A stretch of DNA of 64,000 nucleotides. Origin: Argyresthia goedartella. Lineage: Eukaryota; Arthropoda; Insecta; Lepidoptera; Argyresthiidae. Under the pieces are notes generated by a model that searched no databases, was not told the DNA's origin, and saw only the letters and a program-made list of their open reading frames with translations. The stretch spans positions 6,708,501 to 6,772,500 of the forward strand of contig OX463820.1 in NCBI GenBank assembly GCA_949825045.1. Direction: 5' to 3'. The first letter of the stretch is position 1, and every line of letters starts with the position of its first letter. Positions 23,040-36,395 of this stretch are shown in pieces. The position numbers and the translations under genes are program-made.

Positions 23040-23345
23040 GCCGCCACGTGGGTCACCGGCCGACTGGACTGCGGCCCCTCGCACGCCGACTAATCAACTA
23101 ATGCTAGGACAGTATTATCTAGCCTCATAGCTTAGTTCATTCACGGTTCATGCGACCACGTGTGCCTGATTGATATGTGAGGGGGAAAGGGGTAGTCCGC
23201 CCAGCTGACACTAATTGATAGGTGGATCGTGAACGGACATTTAGCGGCTGTTTACAGTGTTAGTGTAGTTATCGAGAGTTCAGATGGTTTCTATAACGGC
23301 TGCGTAGCCACAGTACCATGTTATATGCAGCGTTCTGTTCATATA
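23040..23345 (-). promoter_or_regulatory. presumed 5' UTR/promoter of the doublecortin gene
   Basis: Non-coding and moderately GC-rich next to the exon. A MITE begins at 23346, so the unique upstream region before it is about 300 bp. No TATA box is evident, and this is placed by position only. Confidence 0.3.
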
Positions 23346-23732
23346 TGTCACCGTAAGATTGTCAAAACCGTTAGTTTATAAACAAACACGTTAATTACTA
23401 AACTACTTAGTTACTTAATTAGTAAACTGTCGACAGATTGTAAAACAGACCGCCATGGCTTAGAATTAACGTTCTTTTTTGTTCTTACATGACAACCTAA
23501 CCCAAAGACTAGAGGGGGGTCTTCACCTAAGCTATAATACCGCAGTGTTTGCCCTGGTATTTCGTTTGCAATTCAAGTTTGAACCAGTTCACAATTTAAC
23601 GGTTTTATTATTAACTAACGCGACATATCGTAAGCAGTACGGTACAGTGTACAATTTATCGATAGTTTGTAAAATAACGAGAGAGAAAACGTTAGATTAT
23701 AAACTAATGGTTTTGACAATCTTACGGTGACA
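23346..23732 (+). mobile_element. MITE family A, copy 1, about 35-bp terminal inverted repeats
   Basis: Ends TGTCACCGTAAGATTGTC and GACAATCTTACGGTGACA are inverted; the match continues inward through AAAACCGTTAGTTTATAA with one mismatch. Flanking TA on each side fits a Tc1/mariner-type duplication. Same family as 49604-49983. No transposase is encoded. Confidence 0.85.
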
Positions 23733-23854
23733 TACACACCGGGTTAGATACAAGACGAAGGAGTTTCTTGAGTGATCTACGGATTCTTGAGTAATGTATC
23801 AAGTTACTGCTTAGCTTAGCTGCCCGTGGCGCGGCGTCGCAACGCATTTTTCAT

Positions 23855-24215
23855 ATTCTCATAGTTCTATATCATTTTAGAAGCACCTTCATAGGTTCCT
23901 GAATTCCATATCGACAATTATCGGCCCGTTGTTGAGCATAATACGCATCAGACCTCAGATGAAACTCAAAAGCAAAGAGTTTCGTCACTCTCAAACATAC
24001 GTTCCGCTACTAATACAGAGGTTGAATGTACTAAATTAATTAATAAACGACGAAGGAGTTTGAGTCATGCTAGATCTATGGCTACCAACGCCATCTAGCA
24101 AAAGAGGCTGAACTTTTCATACAAAATATTTTTAAATTTTGGCTGTTGCTTTGCATTTTTCGTAATTTAATTTTTATCTAAACCTCCTCTGGACCGAGGA
24201 GAATAAAATCAAATA
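23855..24215 (-). repeat. dispersed repeat, reverse copy of 36045-36395
   Basis: Shared blocks in opposite orientation: AGCAAAGAGTTTCG, GACGAAGGAGTTTG, AGGCTGAACTTTT and ACCTCCTCTGGACC. Both copies span about 350 bp. Confidence 0.65.
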
Positions 24216-27200
24216 GGAAATATACAAAACCCATCGGGATATTTTAGAGATTTAGTAAGACTAACGTACAGCGATTCATTTTTATATAGATTGATTGATT
24301 GATTAAAAAAAAAAACTACAAAAACTTTTCAATCCCACAAAGTTAACTTGGCGCTCGGGGGGAATGCGTTTCCCCTCCTTCTCGCTCGCTCTCGCCCTCG
24401 AGGCGTCGGTAGGACAGAGATGGGCACTATGCCGTCTTCAAAGCGAGGTGCCAACTTTCATCAAGCAATACTTTTGCAAAGTCAAATATGAACTGTTTAA
24501 GGGCTACTCACTTCACTTGGACTTCGGCATAAAGCTAACGAGGCAGGTAGCCCACGGCAGCGTGACTAAGTGAAAATAGTCAAGCCGACAACCTCTCGTT
24601 ATTATAAAATGAATCACGATCAAATCTTCACCTAAACTCATTACAGTATGAATAAACTTCACAATAATCTATGCAAATATGACGTGTACTTACTATTACT
24701 CATACCCTAGCTGGTTATACGGAGTTAAACTAGCCTGATTCACAGTAGTCCGAGTAAAGTTTAGGGTTAGTTCAGCAAATTTTGGAGTTGTCAATACTGC
24801 TGGACAAATAACTCCCATTAATATAAATGTACAATATACATAAGTGTACTAAGTTTCAAGAGCTATCTGAACTAGAACTTAGCTAAAAATCGTACACTAT
24901 TGCTTGAGTTTTGATATTATATCAGGAACGATTTGTTAGATTATTTACACAAAAGCATTGCCTCAGACTCAATTGGTCTTACTACCAAAAAATAAACTCT
25001 TGTTCAACACAAAAATGTATGGGATTTGACGTTTCTTTTGTGGTTAAACTGTATTCGTGTATAAAGCTCCTTATGAGCAAATGTGTAGCTTTGCTTAGTA
25101 TTTATAAGAACGCCAATTAGGTTGCAGTGCACATAACTGTTTATATGATGTGGCCTGAAAAAAATGAGGCTAGTGTTTTACATTTAAATACTTGATTTTT
25201 TATGCAGTGCCATAGTACTTATAGGGTATAAAATAAATAAAATATTCCGTTATTAATTAAGAGGATAGATAACACGGTGAGCATTATTTATCAATCGGAC
25301 AACTTGTCTTAATTATCTTGTCTTCGAGACAAACCCTATCCGAGGCTAGGAGCATTGAAGTTTTTGAATTGTTGGGGAAATGAAAGTACATATTAATTGC
25401 ACCATCGCCTATCAGTCAGAGGAACATTGACTTGGCTCAGTTCCAAGTAAGTTCCGATCCGATTCGTTGAATTTTATTGCCTCACTCAATCGACTTGCTA
25501 GGTGGTAAAGAAAGTTCATTATTCTGAAATATTTCATGGCACCCAATAATAGTTACGTAGGATTGGAAACAATAAGGCGACAGTTGGCAAATTTTAATGA
25601 TTTCGAAATGATTTGTCATAGGTTTGTACGGATTTGAGACCAAACCGAGTAATTGCCACAATGGGTACAAAATACTTTCCTAACAGCATTATATTTAATT
25701 TTATAACAACACAACTGCAAGTACTATTCTCAAAATTATTCATACATATTCATAAAAAACCCTTCCCCCACTGAACACTGTAAGTGTATACAGGGTTTTT
25801 TTCGATTATAATATATTGTTTTATGTTCTATTCCCTTATATATTTATTATAATCGATCGACGCTAATCCAAAATCTACAAGTGACTCAAATTATAAGCTT
25901 ACCACTACAGCAGTCGCCATATTCTCTTCAGATGTCATCCGCCTACTCCAAATCACTGAACATTATCATTAGGCTGCCCGACAAAAACCTTTGCCCTTAT
26001 TTTTTTAACGCGGGAAAAACTGTCGCGTTTCCGTGAAGAATCGACGGTGTCCAGCCTAATAACTCACTGCGGTTGCATCCGGTGATACACAAAGATACGC
26101 AGGTGATACGTTTGCGGGTAGGTTTAAACGGTATGGTAATCAAATGGTGTTTTTTTAAGGTACAAGGGTGGAAAGTCGTCCGGTTATGTTTTGCGAACGG
26201 AACCGAATGAGGTTTGTTGTCGGAGTCGGCGTGGCGGGGCGGCGGCCAACGGCCGGTGGGCTTGTGTGCGTTAGGGCGGCAGGACCGTTAGGGCCTATAC
26301 GTTTATGTCACGAACTAAAAAAAAAATTTGTAAGTTCTATTTAACATCTTCATCAGGTAGTTTTAGCTTTTTATGTTAATGGTAATTCATTGTAATCTGA
26401 AAACATTAATTATGAGGCTTTCCAATCGAATTGGACTTATTAATCTACTTTTTAAGTAGTCAGCCGGTCAAACTTTTCACATTCTATATCATACTACACT
26501 ACAGTCTGCCGAAATCTTCTCTTTTACTTTTTGGTCCTTTGAGCAGGATTCTCCTCCATACCTTTTTGGTCCTTCGAGCCGAGTTCGGGCTGCCATGTTC
26601 ACGCGCACAGGCCTCCACCGGTCAACCGGCGTCGTGACTCGCACCTCCGTATGTAGGCTAAGGCTGTATTTTTTCACATTTTCCCGCTCGGCGCGACTTT
26701 AACGTCCTACAATTACCTCACGGAAGGATTTAGAGAATTCTGAATACGAGTTGCGGAATTTCTGAGTGAAGAATGGTTTGATTGGTTACTTTGCTGAATT
26801 TACGAAGGATTATTGTAGATTTTTTAATTTCTTTATTTTACCTGCAACAAAAACAAACATACACTGTGTTACTACAAAAATATAGTTTATAGTTTAAACA
26901 TAGTTTAACCTCAAATCATTTTTGCATTAAACAAGTGTTGAGATTTTGTTTGTGGTAAGACCCACACAGAGTTTAAATTCAGAGTATGAGCTGTAGACCT
27001 CGCAAATCTTTTTGTGGAAAATAAACATCTAACATACAAACTTATGCACCTGGTTACCTACATGGAGTATGAAAGCTTCTTTTTTTTGTCTTTTTTCTAA
27101 ATTACCAGTAACTTTGTAAACTACATTTTGCTATTTCAAATCCAACTATTTTATTTTTCACCAAAATTATATAGCCTTTCTTTCACGGTCTCCACAAATG

Positions 27201-29645
27201 CAACGACGCCTCATTTGTTGAAATTCGTAAAACCGTTTGCGTTTTTTTACACTTCATTTCATTAGTTTCTTTCAATGAGTCTGCTATTTTGAAAATATTC
27301 CAAAAACTGAACCCATATAATTATCGAACCTCACAAAATTTCATGAGGATCGGTTAAAAAATGCGCCCTTTAGAGCAGAACAGCCGGAAATCCGGACAGA
27401 CGGACATACAAAAACATTTTTTCCAAAGCTGGAACGAAGACGCTTCGATCGCTCGGTCAATAATAAAAGTACACATGCCAGCTTATCTATAACAGATATC
27501 TTTTCAGAGATCAATGGTTGGATAGGAGAAACAGATTGTTCAACATTTGTTAATTTTTTGGCGTTCGTAATTATTACGTAAACGGTTATTTTACGAACCT
27601 TTTTATTTATCCTTTAAATATAATTAATTACGATGTCGAGTCGACTGTAAACGAATGGCCAAAGGTTAATGGTTCCGTGTTGCACAAATAACTTATAAAA
27701 AGGCACTTATGAACTACATATGTGTCTATAAGTCCACGGTAAATATTTGCTAACAAAAAGTTTATCAACATAATCTTTCATAACCGTTACTTTAATCACT
27801 TGCCGTCAAACAAATTGGTACGTGGTCATAACATCTATAACCAACCCAAGTGACCCAAATACACAAGTTCCTATACAACGACCAATATTGTATAGAAGTA
27901 ATAATCCTCACGGAACGGCACAAAGGGCTATAAAATGTATATTTATATGCATTTACATTTCTTGTAGCTATATCTGAGGTACCGAAGATACATGGTAGGT
28001 GCTTGTAGAACGAATGCGCGCGTAGCAAATGTGCTACGGCGTAGACGAGCTGCTACGGCGTTGAAATAATGTTACAGCATAGATAATTGGCAGCGGCGGC
28101 AAAAAACATCAACGATAACACGGTAACTCTTCGATGTTTATGTTTGTTGAATCGCAGTTTCTGGTTTCCTCGACACAGAGTATCCTAGAGTGCAGCCTTT
28201 CCATCTTTTTGCGTTCCATCTTTTTTAACTGAAACTCCCAACGTGATTCCGATTGGACCACGGACTTAAAATTTACATAAACGATTTGACGCTTGAGCGA
28301 GTAATTTCGCGTGATATGTCACGAAACGAAACTAGGGCTAGCAAAGCAGTCGATTAACAAACTTATACCTACTATACTATAAATGTTTATCGCAATTTTG
28401 CAGAAATTGCTTGATATTCGCAAAGGAATCAATACTTATACATAGGGTCCTTCCCGTTCACTTGGAAGCATGAAAATTGGCACGAAGCAAGGTCTGTCTG
28501 CCTGTACGTCTGTTAATCTTCTCTTCTCAGGAATGCGTGGAGGTATGAAGTTGATATTAATATCGATTATTAAAGACGGACGTGGTCTCATGAATTTGTA
28601 AAAAAATTAAACTTATATTTCAACGCAATCAAAAGATGTCACCGTCACAATTTTGTTGAATTTGCTTGGTAATGGTCGCAAGGGAATCAAAACGTAAAGG
28701 ATTCTTCCAATTGCCATAGAATCATGAAATTTGACAAAGGTGCTATAGCAGAAGTAAAGGAAAAAAACTGAAAACCGTAAATTTGTAGTTCCTTCACAAA
28801 AAATGCTATTTGTGGGAAACAGTCGGTGCGCGAGTACAACGCAATCTTGGGCAGTTTATATTTGTTTACCTGCGTATGTTTTATTTATTGTTATTTATTA
28901 ATTTATTATTTATTGTTTTGTAAGAAGTTTTGTTGTTCAACAACAAAAAAAAAACCGGTGCCCCTGCGACCGGTTGGTATCCGTCGGAATATGTCATACA
29001 TAACTCGAAACTGTAGTACCAGGAAACAAATAATCACTATAACCAACGATAGGTATCTCTAGGGTCCGATAAATGTATGGCTTTGCTATATGTTTTATGA
29101 AGGGCGGCACGCATAGCCTTTCCGGTTGATGTTAAGTTGAGAAACGTTAAGCTCGGTTGGGTAATGGAAAACCCACTGGTAAGCGAAGGATTTACACTTT
29201 AAGGAGAACTGTTGTATAGCGGAGTAAATTTTAAAGCAAATCAACGTACAACAATTTGTTACATTGCGACAGACATGTTCGTTAAGATGATTTGGACTCG
29301 ATGATATTATGGGTTGTGTATCAAAAATCCATTAATTTAGCGACCACGTAAACATTTCAAGAATCTACACTATAATGGTTCAAGATATACGGATTTCAGA
29401 TGGATGACATTCAGTGGGAGACACATTCCATGCTTTTTTGACAATGTGAAATTCTTGCCCATTCGGGAAATAATCAAATAAGGGCTACTTTTTCCTTTGA
29501 GTGTAACCTAGTTTAACTATGCTGATTTATTAAAATTAAATAAGACGCTAATATATGCGAATATCACTTCCTATGTTAACAAAAGTAGGCTAATCCCATT
29601 GTGTCGTGCACATTTGTACAAGTTCCAGCCGTTCAGCCGACTCCA
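24216..29645. other. gene-poor, A+T-rich DNA with scattered repeats
   Basis: No gene recognised. Landmarks: a GC-rich patch at 26230-26300; the GCGAAGCG-family repeat in reverse at about 27340-27475; a CTACGGCGTAG-rich patch at 28010-28070, resembling one near 19450-19540; SINE-like body sequence GACACAGAGTATCCTAGAG at 28170-28190; and an end of the GTTCCTTCACAAAAAATGC repeat at 28760-28840 that recurs at 34262-34320. Confidence 0.45.
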
Positions 29646-29649
29646 TCCA

Positions 29650-29795
29650 AATCATATTATTATAAATGTGAAAGTAGCGATGTTTAGATGTTTGGATGTT
29701 TGTGTGTTGTACCTCAATCACGCTAAAATGGCTAAACGGATTTGAATGAAATTTAGCACGAGGTAGTCTAGGAGCTAGTGTGGCGGAGGTCGGAT
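29650..29795 (+). repeat. dispersed repeat with TATTATAAATGTGAAAGTA start
   Basis: The order TTATAAATGTGAAAGTAGCGATGTTTAGATG ... AACGGATTTGAATGAAATTT is the common lepidopteran 'cell-autonomous mRNA-like' repeat pattern. Its usual downstream block (ACATAGGATACTTTTTATCC) appears displaced at about 30499-30521, after the tandem array. Confidence 0.55.
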
Positions 29796-30012
29796 TAAGA
29801 GGCAGAAGAATCTCGATCTTGTTTTATTTCTGACGAACAGAGATTTCTCGACGTTAGTTGTTTTTACAAATATTCATAACGAAATAGACAGATAATCAGT
29901 ACAACAGGTCTTATAAATGATCCCTCTCAAATAATACGCACATCCGCTTTATTTTACAAACAGGCCAGAGATGTTGCCTGAGATTTTCACTCATTTTACA
30001 AAAGTAATATTC

Positions 30013-30430
30013 GAAAAGGAAACGGAAGTTTAAATACTAATCATATTTGACTAAGCTGTCATAATATCAATGTACAATTCACATAGGAACGGCAAACGAT
30101 ATTTAAATATTAAATTAATTAATTTAGTGGGACGTATGTCATGCATGATACTTGAAATATTATTACTAGAAAGCGGAAATACAGAACTAAATGTGGAATA
30201 AATATTTATACCGGAAAAGGAAGTTTAAAGAGCAACCGGAAAAGAGATTTAGTATTGAACACATTTAGTAGGATTTCATGATACCTAAAATATTATCACT
30301 GGGAAACGGAAGTTCAGATAAATAATGCAAAATAATATTTATACCGGAAAAGGAAGTTTACAAAGCAGCCGTACAAGAGATTATTGGATAAATTAATTAG
30401 GATGTCATGATTACTGACATTTAATAATAT
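30013..30430 (+). repeat. degenerate tandem repeat, period about 130-140 bp
   Basis: The string ATATTTATACCGGAAAAGGAAGTTTA occurs near 30205 and near 30340. GGATTTCATGATACC (30272) and GGATGTCATGATTAC (30402) continue the phase. Around two units plus partial units at each end, with many substitutions. It lies inside the dispersed repeat that starts at 29650. Confidence 0.7.
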
Positions 30431-31845
30431 AATTTCTAACTGTGCTAAGTTATTTATCAAGACGTACCGACAACGGATGATTCTCACACTGGATTAACAT
30501 ATAGGATACTTTTTATCCGACTGCACCAGAAGGAGGGTAACGTTATCTCGGTAAATGATAATTCCTAGGAACATGCAGATGACTTTGCGGGCATCGGCTA
30601 ATCTTTAATAATTAATTCACGCACTTACTCAGATGCTCATCAATTTTTAATTAGATTGTAAAACATAGCCCTCGTTTTGGCTACGCCGTAATAGTCAACT
30701 TTTAATTCAGAATAGCCTTATCATGTCATTGTGAAATGGAGGAATTTCACAACACAATTGTTTGACACGAGCCGTCTTTTGTTGCGACTTTGCTATTTGT
30801 GTTGGTACGCATGTATGTAGTTTATATTTATAACGGTTACATATTATAATATGTAAGCGTTAGGTAAATTATGTTTTATGTTGTACACTGGTCTACTTCT
30901 GCTCCACAAAAGTTGGGCAGCTACTTTATTATGTATTCAGAATTATATGATAAAGCTACTGCTTAAAGTCTAAAGGTTTGGCATGTTGCTTCTTACTGTG
31001 ATAGTTAACGAGTACTTACGTCTATCAGTTCGATTATCACTGACAGTACGAGTAGGACAGTTAGTAGGAGGAATATGTAATTAACATAGCACAACATTAG
31101 TATGTATAACGACGAATTTAATTATGGATCATGGTGGCTCCTCGCATAGACGTCAAGTACCTACATACAGCCAACCAATACCGATGTTATCTGTTTACAC
31201 CCATCGAAAGCAAACACACCAATCTCACCCTTGTACCACTTACAATAGGCCTCACGTGTTTATTTGCTTCTACGTGGTATCATCACTCGGTGTCAGGCAG
31301 TGACAGTTTGTGTCATAACGCGGACATCCGGCGCTTGATTGGCTGGTGGGCGCGCCGCCCGCCCATCGCAGCTCCCGCCCAGAGATAGGATGGGACGCGT
31401 TGCTGGGTTACTTGAACTTGTTGGGCTGTAGAGACTGTAGTGGGTGGGTGACTCATAACGATTTATTAGTTAAAACGTAGATTACAAGTAGGTATGTTAC
31501 CAAGAAACCAGAGTTTATGGTCACGCTCACTAAAATGTCTTTTCTTGCGGCGGCTCTGTGTAGCGGGTTGCTCCCCTCCCTCAAGTATGGCGAGGGGGAT
31601 GATGGCTGGTGCACAAGTCATACTCGTGAACGGGTGCTGCTTGGCTGGACTGCTCTTGTCTGGTTTCTCATAAGTTATGTTCATTATAGCTTGTCTTTGT
31701 TCTTATTTATTTATTTTGAGCCATCTTTTTGGCACTTATGGATACGATGTTAGAATATTGATATTAAATTTAATAAGATTGTCTTATGATTAGATTATTT
31801 ATATATTGTACATTGTAAAATAACACAAAAAATACGAAAATTAAA
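30431..31845. other. intergenic, possible promoter-like patch
   Basis: No gene recognised. 31315-31400 is GC-rich, with ATTGGCTGG (reverse CCAAT) and GGGCGCGCCGCCCGCCC, which could be a GC-box promoter or first exon, but no coding exon follows on either strand. Confidence 0.35.
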
Positions 31846-31849
31846 AAAA

Positions 31850-31995
31850 TACATCGCCGTAGAGTTTCTTGGCGCTATCTTCTCTGACGGGCTTATTTCC
31901 GAAGCGCTGGTAGAGTTTATGGAGTCTCCTTTTCCTGTGCGAGATTGTGCCATGAATCACCACTTGAAAGAGAGATTTCCTTTTTCAAACGCAAA
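31850..31995 (+). mobile_element. probable LINE 3'-end remnant
   Basis: GAGTTTCTTGGCGCTATCTTCTCTGACGGGCTTATTTCCGAAG and GGTAGAGTTTATGGAGTC resemble a trailer frequently attached to lepidopteran LINE/RTE 3' ends, recognised from memory only. Confidence 0.35.
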
Positions 31996-33836
31996 CCTTA
32001 ATCAGTTATGTACTCATTAGTTTAGTTGATCATACTTGTTTTTTTTATCCTCTCATATACATAGACTTCAGTAAGTGTTTGACTTGTAAAAGTGCATTAT
32101 TTTTGCCTATTTGCAATAAAACAATTGAGTTTGGGAGTTTGAGTTTGAGTAGTTTGGAAGCTTTTGAACAATCAATAGAAAGAAACCATGTGAAACCAAA
32201 ACTATTGGAATAAATTATTTAGGCTTAACCAAAGACCTTATTTATATGGAACGTGGTGAAGGTCTACTGAAACCGTATTCTAAATTCAAAGTCATCTTCA
32301 ATAGAAACTGTGCCTACTACTTTCCATAAATCAATCAACAAAAGGTCTCTTTCTCAATCCTCCTCTAATATTTAATCAGAATCAGAATAATATCATTATT
32401 ATTATTCACTTCAATAACTTAAGTTCATTAATAATTCAATAATTCATACAATATTTTTCCTATCCGATCCGACCGATCTTAAATAAATCCATCTTTATCG
32501 CGTCTGCATTAGTGTTGGCGGCCCTGACTCAAATGTCCGACAGCCTATATTTAATAAAACGAAACGATCAAACTCAATCAAACTTGGCCTTAAAATGGTA
32601 ACAAATCAATGGGTATAAAAATTGCTAACAAGTTAACATTCTAGCTCAAGGCCATATTACAATAAACCCAATTAGGTAAATACTTAGTTTTAATCCAGTC
32701 ACGTAATTTTTGACCCAAAATAGGAGTACCAAGCAAGCGACTATCCGACATCGAAATATCTAGAGCCAGGCACAAAACAAATAATAACTATCAGAATACA
32801 CCAATTACACCGCTGACTATGAGCTGTCCGCTCGTAAAATCGGGTAAGCAGGCAAACTCCTCCCTTAAACATCAAGAATACACTCATTGCAGCACACGTT
32901 GCCAGTCCAGATATGTCGGGTCGGGCAAGGTAACAACCAGAACAAAAATAAATTACATATATTGCAAGGACAGTCAACGTGTTAAATATGGTACTCGGCG
33001 GCTGGACGCTAACATGAGATAAAGAGAGAGGGACCAGTGTGTATAAAATTGTCTGTCACTTAACTTGAGTTGGAAGTTTTGTGTATCTGCGCCAACACCA
33101 CCGCATCAGAATATCAGCATTTATTGTAAAGAACGGATAGACAAGTTCATTGGCTCACGAGGGTAGTTATGAGTACTTTCTATTTTCAGCTTCAAAATCG
33201 ACGTCGAAGTCTCAGGAATTGAAAATGCCTAGAAAAATTACACGCACGAATGTTTTCGTGACATAATGGCGTGCAAGACTCTCCCAGACTTTGGAATACT
33301 GACCACCCAACTAATAATGACCCCAGCACAACTCAACAGAAGTATTCAATAGTAGAGAGTAACCGCCCGGTTTCCGAAAGGAAAATTAGCTGTGACAACT
33401 TGTTAAACTCATGTTAAACACATTTCAGCCAATCAGGAGCCGCTATATTTTGAATTAATCTGTGGTTAATCTCTTGTTATATTTGACTACTCTTTCAGAA
33501 ACTGGGGGTTTGATTTGAAGGATTGGGGTGCCGTGAGACTGGATGAAATTGACAAAGTATTAGTTGGCTGGCCACTGCCGGAGCATTTCCGAGATTAATC
33601 AAATTTCTTTATTACTGTAGATATTTACACACACTTAGCAAACGTAATTTTTTGCCTCTTCTCTACATTGGGCAACTGTATATTTTTCTACTTATCAAAA
33701 CGAAATCCTACAATAACGGTATACAGGGAGAAGGACTGCTTTCTATACGTAACTTTATATTAAAAGCTTACACATAAATCAACATTAACATGCGACTTTT
33801 GACACTAAGATATTGACAAAACTTAGAGCATAAGTA
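31996..33836. other. intergenic, nothing recognised
   Basis: A+T-rich, no sustained frame, no RNA gene seen. Confidence 0.4.
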
Positions 33837-34380
33837 ACGTGACCATACGTCCCGCTTTGGGCGGGACTGTCCCGCTTTCAGACTGTCTGTCCCGCTGTCC
33901 CCCGAAAGAGCAAAAATGTCCCGCTTTAGCAAATAGACAATGATTATTTTAATTGGACCTATAGTTGGACCTACAAGAATTGGGAAAGAAAGTTTTGAAG
34001 TAACAAACATACAAAAACACGTAATTAAGAACCTCTTTCTTCCTTGAAGTTGGTTAAAAATCAGTTAAAACGTAAAAGGAAAAAGGGTTCAGCAATAGTG
34101 AAATTAATATCAAATACCTATTTAGGTCTGTGGTCCCTTGGAGATGTAAAAAAAATAAACTTCTGGTCCAACGCAGCAAAGAGATACGGCCGTTTTCGCA
34201 GAAAATTTGCTTTATTTACAGTGAGAGAGTTGTGAAGGACAAAATCCTATAAAGGAAAATTTGTAGTTCCTTCACAAAAAATGCGATTTGTGCGGAACCC
34301 TTAGTGCGCGAGTTGATGTTTTTTTTTTTTTTTGAAATATCCGCATGCGTCCCGTTTCGACGAAAAATAAATGGTCACGT
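33837..34380 (+). mobile_element. non-autonomous DNA element with ACGTGACCAT termini (hAT-like?)
   Basis: Inverted ends ACGTGACCAT (33837-33846) and ATGGTCACGT (34371-34380) bound 544 bp; just inside both ends are CGTCCCGC / GCGTCCCGT strings. The CCCGCTTTGGGCGGGAC repeat near the left end is typical of hAT-related non-autonomous repeats. No 8-bp target duplication is visible, so class is uncertain. Confidence 0.6.
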
Positions 34381-34480
34381 TAAGCATAACACATCTTTGA
34401 TTTCCCGAAAAACCGCATCAAATTTTGCCAAAATAACACTTATTTTAAGGGACTTCAAATCTACAAGATATCTACATAAT

Positions 34481-34919
34481 AGTAGTTTATGTGACTGCTA
34501 CATAATGGAGGGCATTAATACTCGAGAGTGGGTTTATGAAACGAGCCGAAGGCGAGTTTCATAATAATATCACTCGAGAGTTTTAATGCCTAATTATGTA
34601 CAGTTACATACACTAGTTTATCTACACACATATCATAAGCTCTCTTTGATGTGTTCAGGAACCGCATGTTTGACCGGCATTGTGGCTCTGCAGTTGTTTA
34701 GCTTGTTCTGTTGCACCAACTTCGGGCGTCGGCGTTCGAAATTTGAATGTCAGTACCAACTTTGATTTCAATGTCATAATGTGTAGAAAAATTACACATT
34801 ATGGTCATAATGTGTAATTTTTCAGATAAGAAATGAGTTTTTACCAAGTAGTTTAACATTATGCTGATCGTAACGTGCGGTTTTTGTACGCAGTAAAGAG
34901 GGTTTATGATACGTGTGTA
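34481..34919 (+). mobile_element. foldback repeat, uninterrupted copy 2
   Basis: Full-length relative of the repeat split by BEL-1. Contains the foldback at about 34512-34590 and a perfect palindrome: 17-bp arms at 34787-34803 and 34806-34822 around GT. The centre, ATTATGGTCATAAT, is the intact version of the BEL-1 target. Confidence 0.85.
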
Positions 34920-35163
34920 CCACGAAATCACTCCGAACCGAGAATAACAATGACAAAGACAAATTTCTGTAACCGAAAAACAATTGGCCAGTTTGAATCA
35001 AATACAAGTCACTCACATAAAATCTTTATAGTCACACGTATATTTATGATTATCCTTTTAAATACAACTAGAATTGTAGCTCAATTACACAAGAAAACAA
35101 TTTATATTTTAATTTTACATAGGATAAATCTCAGTCGGTTATTGACCTCAGTGTTGCCACAAG

Positions 35164-35594
35164 CTACATAATGGAGGGCTGCTACATAATGAATACTCGA
35201 GAGTGGGTTTATGAAATGAGTCGAAGGCGAGTTTCATAATAATATCATTCGATAGTGTTAATGCCTAATTATGTATGGTAACATACACTAGTTTATCTAC
35301 ACAAATATCATAACTGCATGTTCGACCGGCATTGTGGCAATGATCATTGCTTTGCAGTTGTTTAGCTTGTTCGGTAGTACCAACTTCACAGACAAACTAG
35401 GGGCGGCACGCAGGCGGGCGACGGCGTTCGAAATTTTAATGTCATAATTTGACAAATTTTTGTACATTATGGTCATAATGTACAAATTTTCAGATATGAA
35501 ATGAGTTTTTACCAAGAAGTTTATCATTATGCTGGTCTTAACGTGTATTTTTTGGACTCAGTAAAGAGGGTTTATGATACGTGTGTAGATAAAA
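35164..35594 (+). mobile_element. foldback repeat, copy 3
   Basis: Same family and orientation as 34481-34919, about 680 bp downstream, with a small duplication at its left end (CTACATAATG twice) and deletions in the interior. The centre palindrome GTACATTATGGTCATAATGTAC is preserved. Confidence 0.82.
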
Positions 35595-36044
35595 GTATAA
35601 ACTGTTACAAAAATGGTTGTTACTTCCGCCACCCGCACTCAGCGGAATGGTGGCGGAAATAGCAACCAAAATTAAATTAAATGGATAATGGACATTGTCA
35701 AAAATACAGAGTTAATTTAGTTATTAAATTTAAATAATGAAAATATTTTTAAGTATACTTGATGTTCTCAAATTTGCTTTACGGGTCTGCATGCGACTGT
35801 CCATTATAGATATGAAAGGAAAATAGTATGTATCAGTGTCAACAAACTACCAGAATAATTGTCAGCCAATTGAGGTTATGTCAGCTGAGCCGAGTTCGAA
35901 ATGATTGCCACTTACGTGATTTATTTGGTTGAAATTAGATTCCAGATGTTATGTTTTCGCTTAGAATACACAGAAACGATTTAAAAAAATCGCTATACAT
36001 TAGACTTACTAGATCTTTAAAATGGCCCGATCGGTTTGTACAAT

Positions 36045-36395
36045 TCCTATTTGGCTCAGTCCAGAGGTTTGGATAAAAATAAAATTACGAAAGACGCAAA
36101 CAGCCAAAAAGTCGAGAAATATTTTGTATTAAAAGTTCAGCCTCTTCCGCTAGTTGGCGTTGGTAGCCCTAGATCACCCAAACTCCTTCGTCATTGATTA
36201 TATTGATTCTCCTTGATTCTCCTCTTTGTTGGTATTGATTATGTTTGATACTGCGATGCATAAAGTTTGTAAGCAAAGAGTTTCGTTAATCTGAGGTCTG
36301 TTGCTTGTTATGCTCAACATTGGGCCGATAATGTTGATATGGATTTCAGAAACCTATGAAGGTGCCTCTTAAATTATAAACGAATAGTTTTATGA
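36045..36395 (+). repeat. dispersed repeat, forward copy of 23855-24215
   Basis: Matches in inverse orientation the repeat described at 23855-24215. Confidence 0.65.

Noticed and set aside
28826..29062. 78-codon frame with a hydrophobic start
   Set aside because: Overlaps repeat sequence shared with 34262-34320; no support as a gene.
33837..34380. 8-bp hAT target duplication
   Set aside because: Flanking octamers CATAAGTA and TAAGCATA do not match, so only the inverted ends are claimed.
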